A stretch of 64,000 nt of DNA from Collinsella sp. (GTDB taxonomy: Bacteria; Actinomycetota; Coriobacteriia; Coriobacteriales; Coriobacteriaceae), in assembly GCA_018382125.1 (NCBI GenBank), contig JAGZQO010000001.1, forward strand, positions 62,001 to 126,000. Direction: 5' to 3'. Both the position numbers and the translations under genes were made by a program. Shown in pieces: positions 40,444 through 47,914 of the stretch. Each line of letters begins with the position of its first letter. Position 1 is the first letter of the stretch. The notes under the pieces are model-generated. The model ran no database searches, was not told the DNA's origin, and saw only the letters and a program-made list of their open reading frames with translations.

Positions 40444-42936
40444 TTAGCTGATTCCCACAAACATGCAGCCCGAGGTCGTCCCGCGTAGACGGGCGGCGGG
40501 TTTGCGGCCGGCCCGCGCTGCTTCGACGGCACGACGGACACGGGCGACGGCACGGCCCACCTCATCCGTCTCGAGCAGCGTTCCGTCCGCCATGAGGCGA
40601 CGCACGCCGGCATCGAGCAGCTGAGGAACCTGCGGCGTGAGGTCGATGGGGTAGGCGTCGTACAGGCGAGAGCGGCCGTGGATGTCGGTGCGGACGGGCA
40701 TGACCTTGCCGTCGATATTCTTGAGCGAGAGTTTGCGAGCACGCAGGCGGCAGTTGGCACAATCGTGGATGCAGCCGTTGGCAACCTGCAGAATGCAGTG
40801 TTCGCTCGTCATAACGCGCGGACGGCCAAAGACGGTGATGCCCAGAGCCGCGGGCGCGGCGGCGCCGAGCGAGGCAATCTCGTCGAGTGTGATCTCGGGC
40901 GAGAGCCAAAATGCGCCGGCTCCGCGCTCGGCAAGCGCCTCCATGCAGGGTATGTTGTGCACCGGCAGGCAAGAGCGAATTTCGGCCGTGGCGCCGGCAT
41001 GCGCGGCTACGGCGAGCTCGGAGATATTGCCGACGGCGACGGTGACTCCAGCATTGATCCAGGGATCGACGCGCTCGTGGTCGACGGCGCGGCAGACCTC
41101 GTCGAGTACGGGTACGATGCCCCGCTCAAGCGCATCGGCGGGGGAGAGCCCGGCCGCATCGAGCGCATCGGTGGTCATGTAGATGCTCGTCGCACCCTCC
41201 GCGCGGGCTGCCTCGGCAGCTTCGAGCGAGGTGACGGTGGCGCAGATCTGCGGCTCGTCGCGGTAATGCGTGGGCATGGCGCGCGTACATTTGTCGAGCA
41301 CCGGCAACTCGAGCGTTTTCGCGCGCTCCTCGTACGGCGCCAGAATGGCCTCCTCCAATGCTTTACAGGCAGCGGCGCGCACCTTGTGCACGGCAGAGAA
41401 GCCCATACCGCAGCCGGCGTCGAGCGCCACATCAAAGCTCGCCGCCTCAAAGGGCGAGGAGCCCATGCGGCCCACATGCTCAACTAGGTCTGACGCCTCG
41501 ACGCCGCGGGTCTTGGCAGCCTCGACGGTAAAGCCTGTGGCGGTGGCGGTGAGCGCGGGGTTGTCGCAGCAGGTGAGTGTGACAGTAAACGGCTCGCCCA
41601 GGCGCGCCACGATAGACGCATCAACAGCTCGGCGGCGCAGCACATCGCGCTTGAGCGCGGCACCGGCGGCGTCGATGGCACGCTGACTGCGAATAACGCG
41701 GACGCGGCAGCCCTCGGGCATGCTGCGGGGCACGCGGCACTCGATAACATCGCCCGCGGCGGCATCATCGGCGGCAATGGTGGTCAGGAATTGGTCGAAC
41801 TCATCGTCGTGGCGAAGCTCCAGCAGGTCGCCCTTGCCCACGGGCTCAAACAGCTCAATGCGGGCGATGGCGGCGCGGCGACGGCGGTCGTCGGGCTTGA
41901 GGCCGCGCACATCGCGGTTGGCCGGGCGGCTGCCCAGCACCGTGCCCACGATCTGGCCGCGGTTGTTGGAACGCTCATAGCTCATCATCTCGTCGCCCGA
42001 GGTGCCGTCCTGATAGGCGTGCGTAAAGTCTCGGTTAAAGCAACGCTTGAGCTGGCGCTGGCGGGCGGCTTCCTCGTCCTTGGCAACGGTGACTCCGGAT
42101 AGCATGTCGTCAATTTCGTGACGATACACATCAACGATGGAGTACACGTAATCGGGCGCCTTCATGCGGCCCTCGAGCTTGAGCGACGCGGCACCGGCGT
42201 CATACAGACGGCGAACAAGCTGTGAGGTGTTGGTGTCACGCGGGCATAGCGCACGCTCGCGGCCGGCGGGGGAGAGCGCGCGACCGTTCTCGTCGATCAG
42301 CTCGTAGGGCAGGCGGCAGGGCTGGGCGCACATGCCACGGTTGGCCGATCGTCCCGCCATGGCAAAGCTCGAAAGCAGGCATAGGCCCGAGTAGCAAAAG
42401 CAGATGGCGCCATGGCTGAAGACCTCAAGGTCCACATCGGGCGCGGCATCGTGAATGGCGGCAATCTCGTCGATGGAAAGCTCGCGCGACAAGGTCACGC
42501 GGTCGGCGCCCTGCTCGCGGCACCAAAGGGTTCCGCGGCCGTCGTGGATGTTTGCTTGGGTCGAGATGTGCGTCTCGATGCCGGGCATCGTGCGCTTGAC
42601 CTCAAAGAACAGGCCCCAGTCCTGGATGATGAAGGCATCGGCGCCCAGCGTGGAGCAGCGATGGATGAGTTGCAGCGCATCGGCCATCTCGGACTGCTTG
42701 ATGACGATGTTGACCGTGACGTAGACGCGCGACCCGGCTAGATGTGCGGCTCGGCAGGCTTGCTCAAAGGCCTCGTCGGTAAAGTTGGTGGCCTTGCGGC
42801 GGGCGTTGAAGCTGCCCATGCCGCAGTAGATGGCGTCTGCTCCGGCGGCGAGTGCGGCGGCAAAGGGTTCGGGCCCTCCGGCGGGCGCCAAAAGCTCGGG
42901 TCTGCGGTTGGTGGTTCGACTGGCGGTTGCGGTCAT
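40444..42936 (-). CDS. Peptidase U32 family protein (RlhA/TrhP-like, with DUF3656-type C terminus)
   Basis: 830 residues. A TIM-barrel-like N-terminal domain begins PELLAPAGGPEPFAAAL. The U32 signature EVFSHGAICFCYSGLC is at about 171-186, followed by GMCAQPCR, part of a cysteine set expected to bind Fe-S. The long C-terminal part ends near a second Cys set (CIHDCANCRLR). Characterised relatives hydroxylate rRNA or tRNA rather than digest protein. Pairing with a pseudouridine synthase fits RNA modification. Confidence 0.88.
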   Translation of the reverse strand: MTATASRTTNRRPELLAPAGGPEPFAAALAAGADAIYCGMGSFNARRKATNFTDEAFEQACRAAHLAGSRVYVTVNIVIKQSEMADALQLIHRCSTLGADAFIIQDWGLFFEVKRTMPGIETHISTQANIHDGRGTLWCREQGADRVTLSRELSIDEIAAIHDAAPDVDLEVFSHGAICFCYSGLCLLSSFAMAGRSANRGMCAQPCRLPYELIDENGRALSPAGRERALCPRDTNTSQLVRRLYDAGAASLKLEGRMKAPDYVYSIVDVYRHEIDDMLSGVTVAKDEEAARQRQLKRCFNRDFTHAYQDGTSGDEMMSYERSNNRGQIVGTVLGSRPANRDVRGLKPDDRRRRAAIARIELFEPVGKGDLLELRHDDEFDQFLTTIAADDAAAGDVIECRVPRSMPEGCRVRVIRSQRAIDAAGAALKRDVLRRRAVDASIVARLGEPFTVTLTCCDNPALTATATGFTVEAAKTRGVEASDLVEHVGRMGSSPFEAASFDVALDAGCGMGFSAVHKVRAAACKALEEAILAPYEERAKTLELPVLDKCTRAMPTHYRDEPQICATVTSLEAAEAARAEGATSIYMTTDALDAAGLSPADALERGIVPVLDEVCRAVDHERVDPWINAGVTVAVGNISELAVAAHAGATAEIRSCLPVHNIPCMEALAERGAGAFWLSPEITLDEIASLGAAAPAALGITVFGRPRVMTSEHCILQVANGCIHDCANCRLRARKLSLKNIDGKVMPVRTDIHGRSRLYDAYPIDLTPQVPQLLDAGVRRLMADGTLLETDEVGRAVARVRRAVEAARAGRKPAARLRGTTSGCMFVGIS

Positions 42937-43042
42937 ATCCTGCCTTTCAAAATGCTCAGATACTCAAAAGTATAGTGGCGCCGTCGCGATGGGCGATGCC
43001 CGCAGCCTAAGCAGGATAAAGTCTTCAGCAGCCCTTGCAGCA

Positions 43043-43114
43043 AAAATGATCCGTTTCCCTCCGTCCCCTATGGATTACCTGATCCGATGGGGACGGAGGG
43101 AAACGGATCATTTT
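43043..43114. repeat. Hairpin repeat with perfect 26-bp arms, AAAATGATCC subtype, copy 1
   Basis: Left arm 43043-43068 (starting AAAATGATCCGTTTCCCTCC) and right arm 43089-43114 are perfect reverse complements over 26 bases, with a 20-base loop. A half copy of the left arm is at 43771-43796, on the other side of ridA. It lies within the 377-base gap between the U32 gene and ridA. Confidence 0.8.
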
Positions 43115-43195
43115 GAGCTTCACCGTCCGGTCGTGCCGTTCAGCGGCCGACAGGCACCGTTGGCGATAAATTATTCTCGCAACGTGATAATAATC

Positions 43196-43224
43196 TTGCA
43201 TCGCGCGGAAACCCTGAGTACTAT
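43196..43224 (+). promoter_or_regulatory. Promoter of ridA
   Basis: TTGCAT (43196-43201) and TACTAT (43219-43224) with 17-base spacing, 89 bases upstream of the ridA start. Confidence 0.6.
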
Positions 43225-43313
43225 CCCAAATCAAGCGCGGTGTTCAGACCGAATTGTGCCTCCCGGTGCGAACGCCGCGCTCACGCTCTCTATCTGATCG
43301 TAAGGAGAAAAAC

Positions 43314-43691
43314 ATGAGCAAGACCGTCGTGTCTTCCGATAACGCACCCGCAGCCATCGGCCCGTATTCCCCCGGTATCCAGACCGGCAACATGGTGTTC
43401 CTGTCCGGCCAGCTGGGCATCGACCCCGCAACCGGCAAGCTGCCCGAGGGCGTCGAGGCCCAGGCCAAGCAGTCCCTTGCTAACGTCGAGGCTCTGCTGA
43501 CCGCTGCCGGCGCCACCTTTGCCGATGTCGTCAAGACCACGGTCTACCTGGCCGACATCGCCGACTTTGCCGCCGTGAACGAGATCTACGCTTCCAAGTT
43601 CGAGGCCCCCTTCCCCGCACGCAGCGCTTTCCAGGTTGCCGCTCTTCCGGCTGGCGGTCTGGTCGAGATCGAGGTCGTCGCCGCTCTCTAA
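43314..43691 (+). CDS. ridA: RidA family reactive intermediate deaminase
   Basis: Hydrolyses reactive 2-aminoacrylate and related imines to ketoacids and ammonia. 125 residues with the active-site Arg103 in FPARSAFQVAALP and the family signature near the C terminus. ATG at 43314 with AAGGAG upstream. Placed beside genes for purine degradation, whose ygeX-type ammonia-lyase releases 2-aminoacrylate, so a protective role is plausible. A terminator follows. Confidence 0.93.
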   Translation: MSKTVVSSDNAPAAIGPYSPGIQTGNMVFLSGQLGIDPATGKLPEGVEAQAKQSLANVEALLTAAGATFADVVKTTVYLADIADFAAVNEIYASKFEAPFPARSAFQVAALPAGGLVEIEVVAAL

Positions 43692-43721
43692 GGCGTTGGC
43701 AACAACTAAACATGACATGCA

Positions 43722-43756
43722 AAAAGACCCTGCAGTGCGAGCTGCAGGGTCTTTTG
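43722..43756 (+). terminator. Rho-independent terminator after ridA
   Basis: AAAGACCCTGCAG and CTGCAGGGTCTTTT arms around TGCGAG, then GTC. Nearly perfect, possibly bidirectional. Confidence 0.85.
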
Positions 43757-43770
43757 TCAGGCGATGCGGC

Positions 43771-43796
43771 AAAATGATCCTTTTTTCTCCGTCCCC
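43771..43796. repeat. Half copy of the AAAATGATCC hairpin repeat
   Basis: AAAATGATCC then TTTTTTCTCCGTCCCC matches the left arm of 43043-43068 with few changes and lacks a right arm. It lies between ridA and the regulator. Confidence 0.6.
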
Positions 43797-43810
43797 AAGG
43801 GATCAGCGGG

Positions 43811-44467
43811 TTAGCCCTCCTTGCGGACTTTTTGCAGGTAGCGGTAGACGCTGGGCTCCGAGATGCCCAGCGCGGTGGCGGCGCAGGCCACGGCGCCCTT
43901 GAGCATGAACACCCCGTTGCCGTTGAGGTGGCGAATGACGTCCACGCGGTCGCTCTGGCCAAGCGACGCTACATCCAGCCCGCGCGCGCTCAGCAGCTCG
44001 GCAATACTGCGGTCGATGAGCTCCTGCGTGGACTCCGAAAGGCTTTCGACCTCGATAGACGCGGGCTCCGTGCGCGTCGGCGCCGCGTCGAAGCATGCCA
44101 TGAGCTGCTGCGCCATGGCGTTGATGGAGCGCACGGTCGAGAGGTCGGTGTTGACGCAGAGCATACCGACGATCTCGTCACCCTCACGGATAAAGTACGT
44201 CGCCGACTCCAGCGTCTTGCCACCGGCACCGCGCCCCTCGTAGCCCGTAATAAACGGCAGGTCGCGATACTTGGCATCGTGCATGATCTTGAGTGCCAGA
44301 TCGGTGGCGGGGCCGCCGACCTTACGGCCGCTCACGATGCCGTTGCGAATATCGACGATGGCATGGTCGGGATCCGAGAAATCGTGCAGCACGATTTCGC
44401 TGTTTTTGCCGAGTATCTGCTCCAGGAAATCGACCATCGGCAAAAAGCGGCGTACGGTCTCGTTCAC
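43811..44467 (-). CDS. YheO-type PAS/HTH transcriptional regulator, copy 1
   Basis: 218 residues. A YheO-like PAS domain (about 1-115; EIVLHDFSDPDHAIVDIRNG, SGRKVGGPATD, GMLCVNTDLS) and a C-terminal HTH (about 170-218; ALGISEPSVYRYLQK). GTG start at 44467, because AAGGAG lies just upstream on the minus strand; longer in-frame starts lack a site. A paralogue is at 60318-60971. Divergent from the permease-ssnA-ygfK-xdh block and probably its regulator; the ligand, perhaps a purine or ureide, is an inference. Confidence 0.85.
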   Translation of the reverse strand: MNETVRRFLPMVDFLEQILGKNSEIVLHDFSDPDHAIVDIRNGIVSGRKVGGPATDLALKIMHDAKYRDLPFITGYEGRGAGGKTLESATYFIREGDEIVGMLCVNTDLSTVRSINAMAQQLMACFDAAPTRTEPASIEVESLSESTQELIDRSIAELLSARGLDVASLGQSDRVDVIRHLNGNGVFMLKGAVACAATALGISEPSVYRYLQKVRKEG

Positions 44468-44705
44468 GGGCAACTCCTTGGGGTGAAATCGAAAATGTTC
44501 ATAACAATTTTTTCTCATGGTAACACGCTGTTCGTCATCTCGTATATTCGCTGGTACATTGCGTAATACAGACGAGCGGTAGGAATTTGGCGGTAAACGG
44601 TCGACCAAAAGAAAAGTTAGATGTTATTTTGACCAGACACTTTCCTGACCTGCGGAAATGCATTGTCTCAGCTCAAGAATAGTATGATAACAAAAAATTA
44701 TTATT

Positions 44706-44724
44706 GAGAATGAGAATCATCTTT
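44706..44724. promoter_or_regulatory. Fur-box-like palindrome upstream of the purine permease
   Basis: GAGAATGAGAATCATCTTT matches the E. coli Fur consensus at 14 of 19 positions, including the GAGAATCAT core. It lies 96 bases upstream of the permease start. TATGAT at 44683-44688 is a possible -10 just before it. No test of iron control is possible from sequence. Confidence 0.4.
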
Positions 44725-44819
44725 AATACGATATGCAACGAAGGCACAACCTCAACTCCGCACTGCGTCACAATAGAGCGTTAGATGCGAAAACAACTAT
44801 TTCGAGGATTGGTGGTCAA

Positions 44820-46214
44820 ATGACCCAGGAGACGGTTACGAACGGCACTGAAGCCCTGTTCACTCGCGAAGGCATGCCTCCCGTTAAGGAAATGATCCCG
44901 TGCGCCCTTCAGCATGTACTGGCATCGTTTGCCGGCATCATTACCCCGGCGGTCATCATAGCCGGTGTCTACGGCTTCAGTAGCCAGCAGAAGACTGACA
45001 TCATTCAGGTCGCGCTCATTCTTTCGGCAATCGATACGGCCCTTCAGGCCTTTGCTCCCTTCCGTCGCATTGGCGGCGGCCTGCCCATCGTCATGGGCGT
45101 CTCGTTCGCGTTTCTGCCGGCCCTGCAGGCCATGTGTGGCTCGGGCTTTAGCTTTGGCGCGCTGCTGGGCGGCGAGATCGTCGGCGGCGCCGTCGCGGTC
45201 CTCTTTGGTCTGGCTTACAGCAAGATTAAGTGGCTGTTCCCGCCCGTCGTGACCGGTACGGTCATCTTCTCCATTGGCGTCTCTCTCTATCCCACGGCCG
45301 TCAAGTATATGGCCGGCGGCATGGGCACGCCGCTGTGGGGCACCCCGCAGGCCTGGTGCGTCGCTCTGATCACCTTCGCCGTGGTCTTTGCGCTCGCCAA
45401 CTTTGGCAAGGGCACGCTCAAGCTGGGCTCCGTGTTCTTTGGCATGATCGTTGGCATGATCGTTTCGATTCCCTTTGGGATGATCGACTTCTCCAGCGTC
45501 GCCACCGCCCAGGTCTTCGCTCTTCCCAAGCTCATGCCCTACGCGCTCGAGTTTGATCCCGAGGTCTGCATTACCCTCGCCGTCGTGTTCCCCATGGTTG
45601 CCATCCAGGTTATCGGTGACGTCTCCGCCGCCTGCCTGGGCTCCATCGACCGTATGCCCACCGAGCGCGAGCTCTCCGGCGCCATCGTCTCCCAGGGCCT
45701 CACCTCTATGGTAGGCGGTCTGCTGGGCGGTCTTCCCACCAGCGCCCTTGGCCAGAACGTGGGCATCATCTGCTCCAACAAGGTCGTAAACAAGTGGGTA
45801 TTTGTGATCATTGCGGCCGTCTTTGCCATTACCGGCCTGTTCCCGCAGCTCTCGGCCGTCCTTTCCGCTATCCCGCAGCCCGTCATCGGCGGCGCGACCG
45901 TCGGTGTCTTTGGCACCATCACCATGAACGGCGTGCGCATGTTCACCCGCGAGGGCCTCACGCAGCGCACTACCACCATCGTCGGCACCTCGGTCGTCTT
46001 TGGCCTGGGTATCTGGATGGCCAGCGGCTGCCTTGTCAGCGAGAGCATGCCTACTTGGGTGTCCACCGTCATCGGCTCCAATGCCGTAACCCCCACCGCC
46101 ATCATGGCCATTGTCCTTAATCTGATCCTTCCGCAGACGCCGGTCGTGGCTCAGCACGTCGATGCTGCCAAGGACGCTGCCGTGGATCTGGTCTTGCCCG
46201 AGAGCAAGAAGTAA
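44820..46214 (+). CDS. NCS2-family purine permease (uracil-xanthine permease family)
   Basis: Proton-coupled uptake of xanthine, uric acid or related purines. 464 residues with about 12-14 membrane segments. QNVGIICSNKV at 312-322 corresponds to the NAT signature, in which the usual threonine is Asn320. GGGLPIVMG near 85-93 is also typical. ATG at 44820; the extension to 44733 covers promoter DNA. First gene of the purine block. Confidence 0.92.
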   Translation: MTQETVTNGTEALFTREGMPPVKEMIPCALQHVLASFAGIITPAVIIAGVYGFSSQQKTDIIQVALILSAIDTALQAFAPFRRIGGGLPIVMGVSFAFLPALQAMCGSGFSFGALLGGEIVGGAVAVLFGLAYSKIKWLFPPVVTGTVIFSIGVSLYPTAVKYMAGGMGTPLWGTPQAWCVALITFAVVFALANFGKGTLKLGSVFFGMIVGMIVSIPFGMIDFSSVATAQVFALPKLMPYALEFDPEVCITLAVVFPMVAIQVIGDVSAACLGSIDRMPTERELSGAIVSQGLTSMVGGLLGGLPTSALGQNVGIICSNKVVNKWVFVIIAAVFAITGLFPQLSAVLSAIPQPVIGGATVGVFGTITMNGVRMFTREGLTQRTTTIVGTSVVFGLGIWMASGCLVSESMPTWVSTVIGSNAVTPTAIMAIVLNLILPQTPVVAQHVDAAKDAAVDLVLPESKK

Positions 46215-46230
46215 CCAATTCGGTGCTATT

Positions 46231-46310
46231 CGTCGGCGGGCGCATCGCCTCGTCCGCCGACGTCATGCGGCGCCAAGCCGCACTTCAAAGGGTTTGCCCC
46301 TTTGGTGAAG
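46231..46310 (+). other. Three consecutive hairpins between permease and ssnA
   Basis: CGTCGGCGG/CCGCCGACG (46231-46262), TGCGGC/GCCGCA (46266-46282) and CTTC-AAAGGG/CCCTTT-GAAG (46283-46310). None has a following T run. They may stabilise or process the mRNA. No known riboswitch is recognised in the 195-base gap. Confidence 0.45.
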
Positions 46311-46409
46311 CGTTGACGGGAGAGGGCCCGTTTCCGGTGTAGGCCGGCGCTTCGCACTCCGCTATGTCAGAGGTGTCAAACCCCGCCCCTGATGTTGAAG
46401 GGAGCATTT

Positions 46410-47765
46410 ATGCTTCTGGTCGCTAACGGTTCCGTCTTTACCCGCAACGCTCAGACCCCGTTTATTCCAAACGGTGCGGTCGCCATTGACGGAGATACGA
46501 TCGTCGAAGTGGGCCCCGAGTGCGAGCTCAAGGCCAAGTACCCGGATGCCGAGTACGTCGACGCCCAGGGCAACCTCATCATGCCCGGACTTATCAACTG
46601 CCACACCCACATCTACTCGGGTCTGGCCCGCGGCCTTGCCATTAAGGGCTGCAACCCCACCAACTTCCTGGAGAATCTCGAGCAGCAGTGGTGGAAGATC
46701 GACGACAACCTGACGCTCGACGGCACCAAGGCCAGCGCCTATGCCACGATTTTGGATTCCATCCGCGACGGCGTCACCACGATCTTCGATCACCACGCGA
46801 GCTTCTGCGAGATTCCGGGCAGCCTCTTTACCATTAAGGACGCCGCTCAGGAGCTGGGCATGCGTTCGTGCCTGTGCTACGAGGTCTCCGATCGCCGCGG
46901 CCAGGAAAAATGCGACCAGGCCATTGCCGAGAACGCCGAGTTTGCCCAGTGGGCCGCCAAGGAGCGTCGCGATAACGACAACCACATGATCGCCGCCATG
47001 TTTGGCGGTCACGCCACCTTTACGCTTTCGGACGAGACCATGGACAAGATGGCCGAGGCCAACAACGGCCTGACCGGTTTCCACATCCATGTGTGCGAGG
47101 GCATGAATGACGTGTGGGATTCCCGCCTCAACCGCGGCGGCATCAGCCCCGTCGAGCGCCTGCTGCAGCACAACCTGCTCGGCCCCGACACCATGCTGGG
47201 CCACTGCATCCACGTGACGCCCGCCGAGATGGATATCGTCAAGGAGTCCGGCACCTGGCTGGTCAACAACCCCGAATCCAATATGGGAAACGCCGTGGGC
47301 TGCGCCCCCGTGCTCGAGTTCTTCCGCCGCGGCATCCCCGTGTGCATGGGCACCGACGCCTACACCCACGATATGCTCGAGAGCCTTAAGGTCTTCCTGA
47401 TCATTCAGCGCCACAACGCCGCCATGCCCAACGTGGGCTGGTGCGAGGCCATGACCATGCTGTTCGAGAACAACGCCAAGATGGCGAGCAAGTACTTCGA
47501 TCGCAAGCTCGGTGTGCTCGAGGCCGGCGCTGCCGCCGACGTCATCGTTATGGACTACAAGCCCTTTACGCCGCTGAGCGAGGAGAACATCGACGGCCAC
47601 ATGCTCTTTGGCATGATGGGCAAAAACTGCCGCACCACCATCATCAACGGCCGCATCCTGTACAAGGATCGCGAGTTCGTTGGCATTGATGAGGACAAGA
47701 TCAACGCGTGGACCTTGGCTGAGTCCAAGAAGCTCTGGAGCACGCTCAACGATCGCACCTACTAA
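46410..47765 (+). CDS. ssnA: Putative aminohydrolase SsnA
   Basis: Amidohydrolase-superfamily metal-dependent hydrolase of the SsnA family. 451 residues: metal-binding His65 and His67 in INCHTHIYSG, further ligands in GFHIHVCEG and GHCIHVTP, and Asp in MGTDAYTHD. SsnA is part of the gut anaerobic uric acid degradation gene set, presumably acting on a purine-ring intermediate. ATG at 46410 with GAAGGGA upstream. Confidence 0.92.
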   Translation: MLLVANGSVFTRNAQTPFIPNGAVAIDGDTIVEVGPECELKAKYPDAEYVDAQGNLIMPGLINCHTHIYSGLARGLAIKGCNPTNFLENLEQQWWKIDDNLTLDGTKASAYATILDSIRDGVTTIFDHHASFCEIPGSLFTIKDAAQELGMRSCLCYEVSDRRGQEKCDQAIAENAEFAQWAAKERRDNDNHMIAAMFGGHATFTLSDETMDKMAEANNGLTGFHIHVCEGMNDVWDSRLNRGGISPVERLLQHNLLGPDTMLGHCIHVTPAEMDIVKESGTWLVNNPESNMGNAVGCAPVLEFFRRGIPVCMGTDAYTHDMLESLKVFLIIQRHNAAMPNVGWCEAMTMLFENNAKMASKYFDRKLGVLEAGAAADVIVMDYKPFTPLSEENIDGHMLFGMMGKNCRTTIINGRILYKDREFVGIDEDKINAWTLAESKKLWSTLNDRTY

Positions 47766-47780
47766 TTCACAAGTAGATTC

Positions 47781-47816
47781 ACGCGCGTCGGGCGTTTCGC
47801 CGCATCCGGCGCGCGT
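47781..47816 (+). other. GC-rich hairpin between ssnA and ygfK
   Basis: ACGCGCGTCGG (47781-47791) and CCGGCGCGCGT (47806-47816) pair with one mismatch. The rest of the 149-base gap is GC-rich with other short inverted repeats. There is no T run. Confidence 0.4.
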
Positions 47817-47914
47817 ATAGGCGGCCTCCGCGGGGTCGCCGGCGCTGTGCTAGCGCTACACCGTATTTGCGCCCGCCGCGCGGTCTCGCCGGGCGTTACA
47901 GAGAGGAGCTCATT

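Noticed and set aside
46215..46409. Possible purine or molybdenum-cofactor riboswitch before ssnA
   Set aside because: Hairpins are present, but the conserved junction sequences of known purine, NMT1 or Moco motifs were not found.
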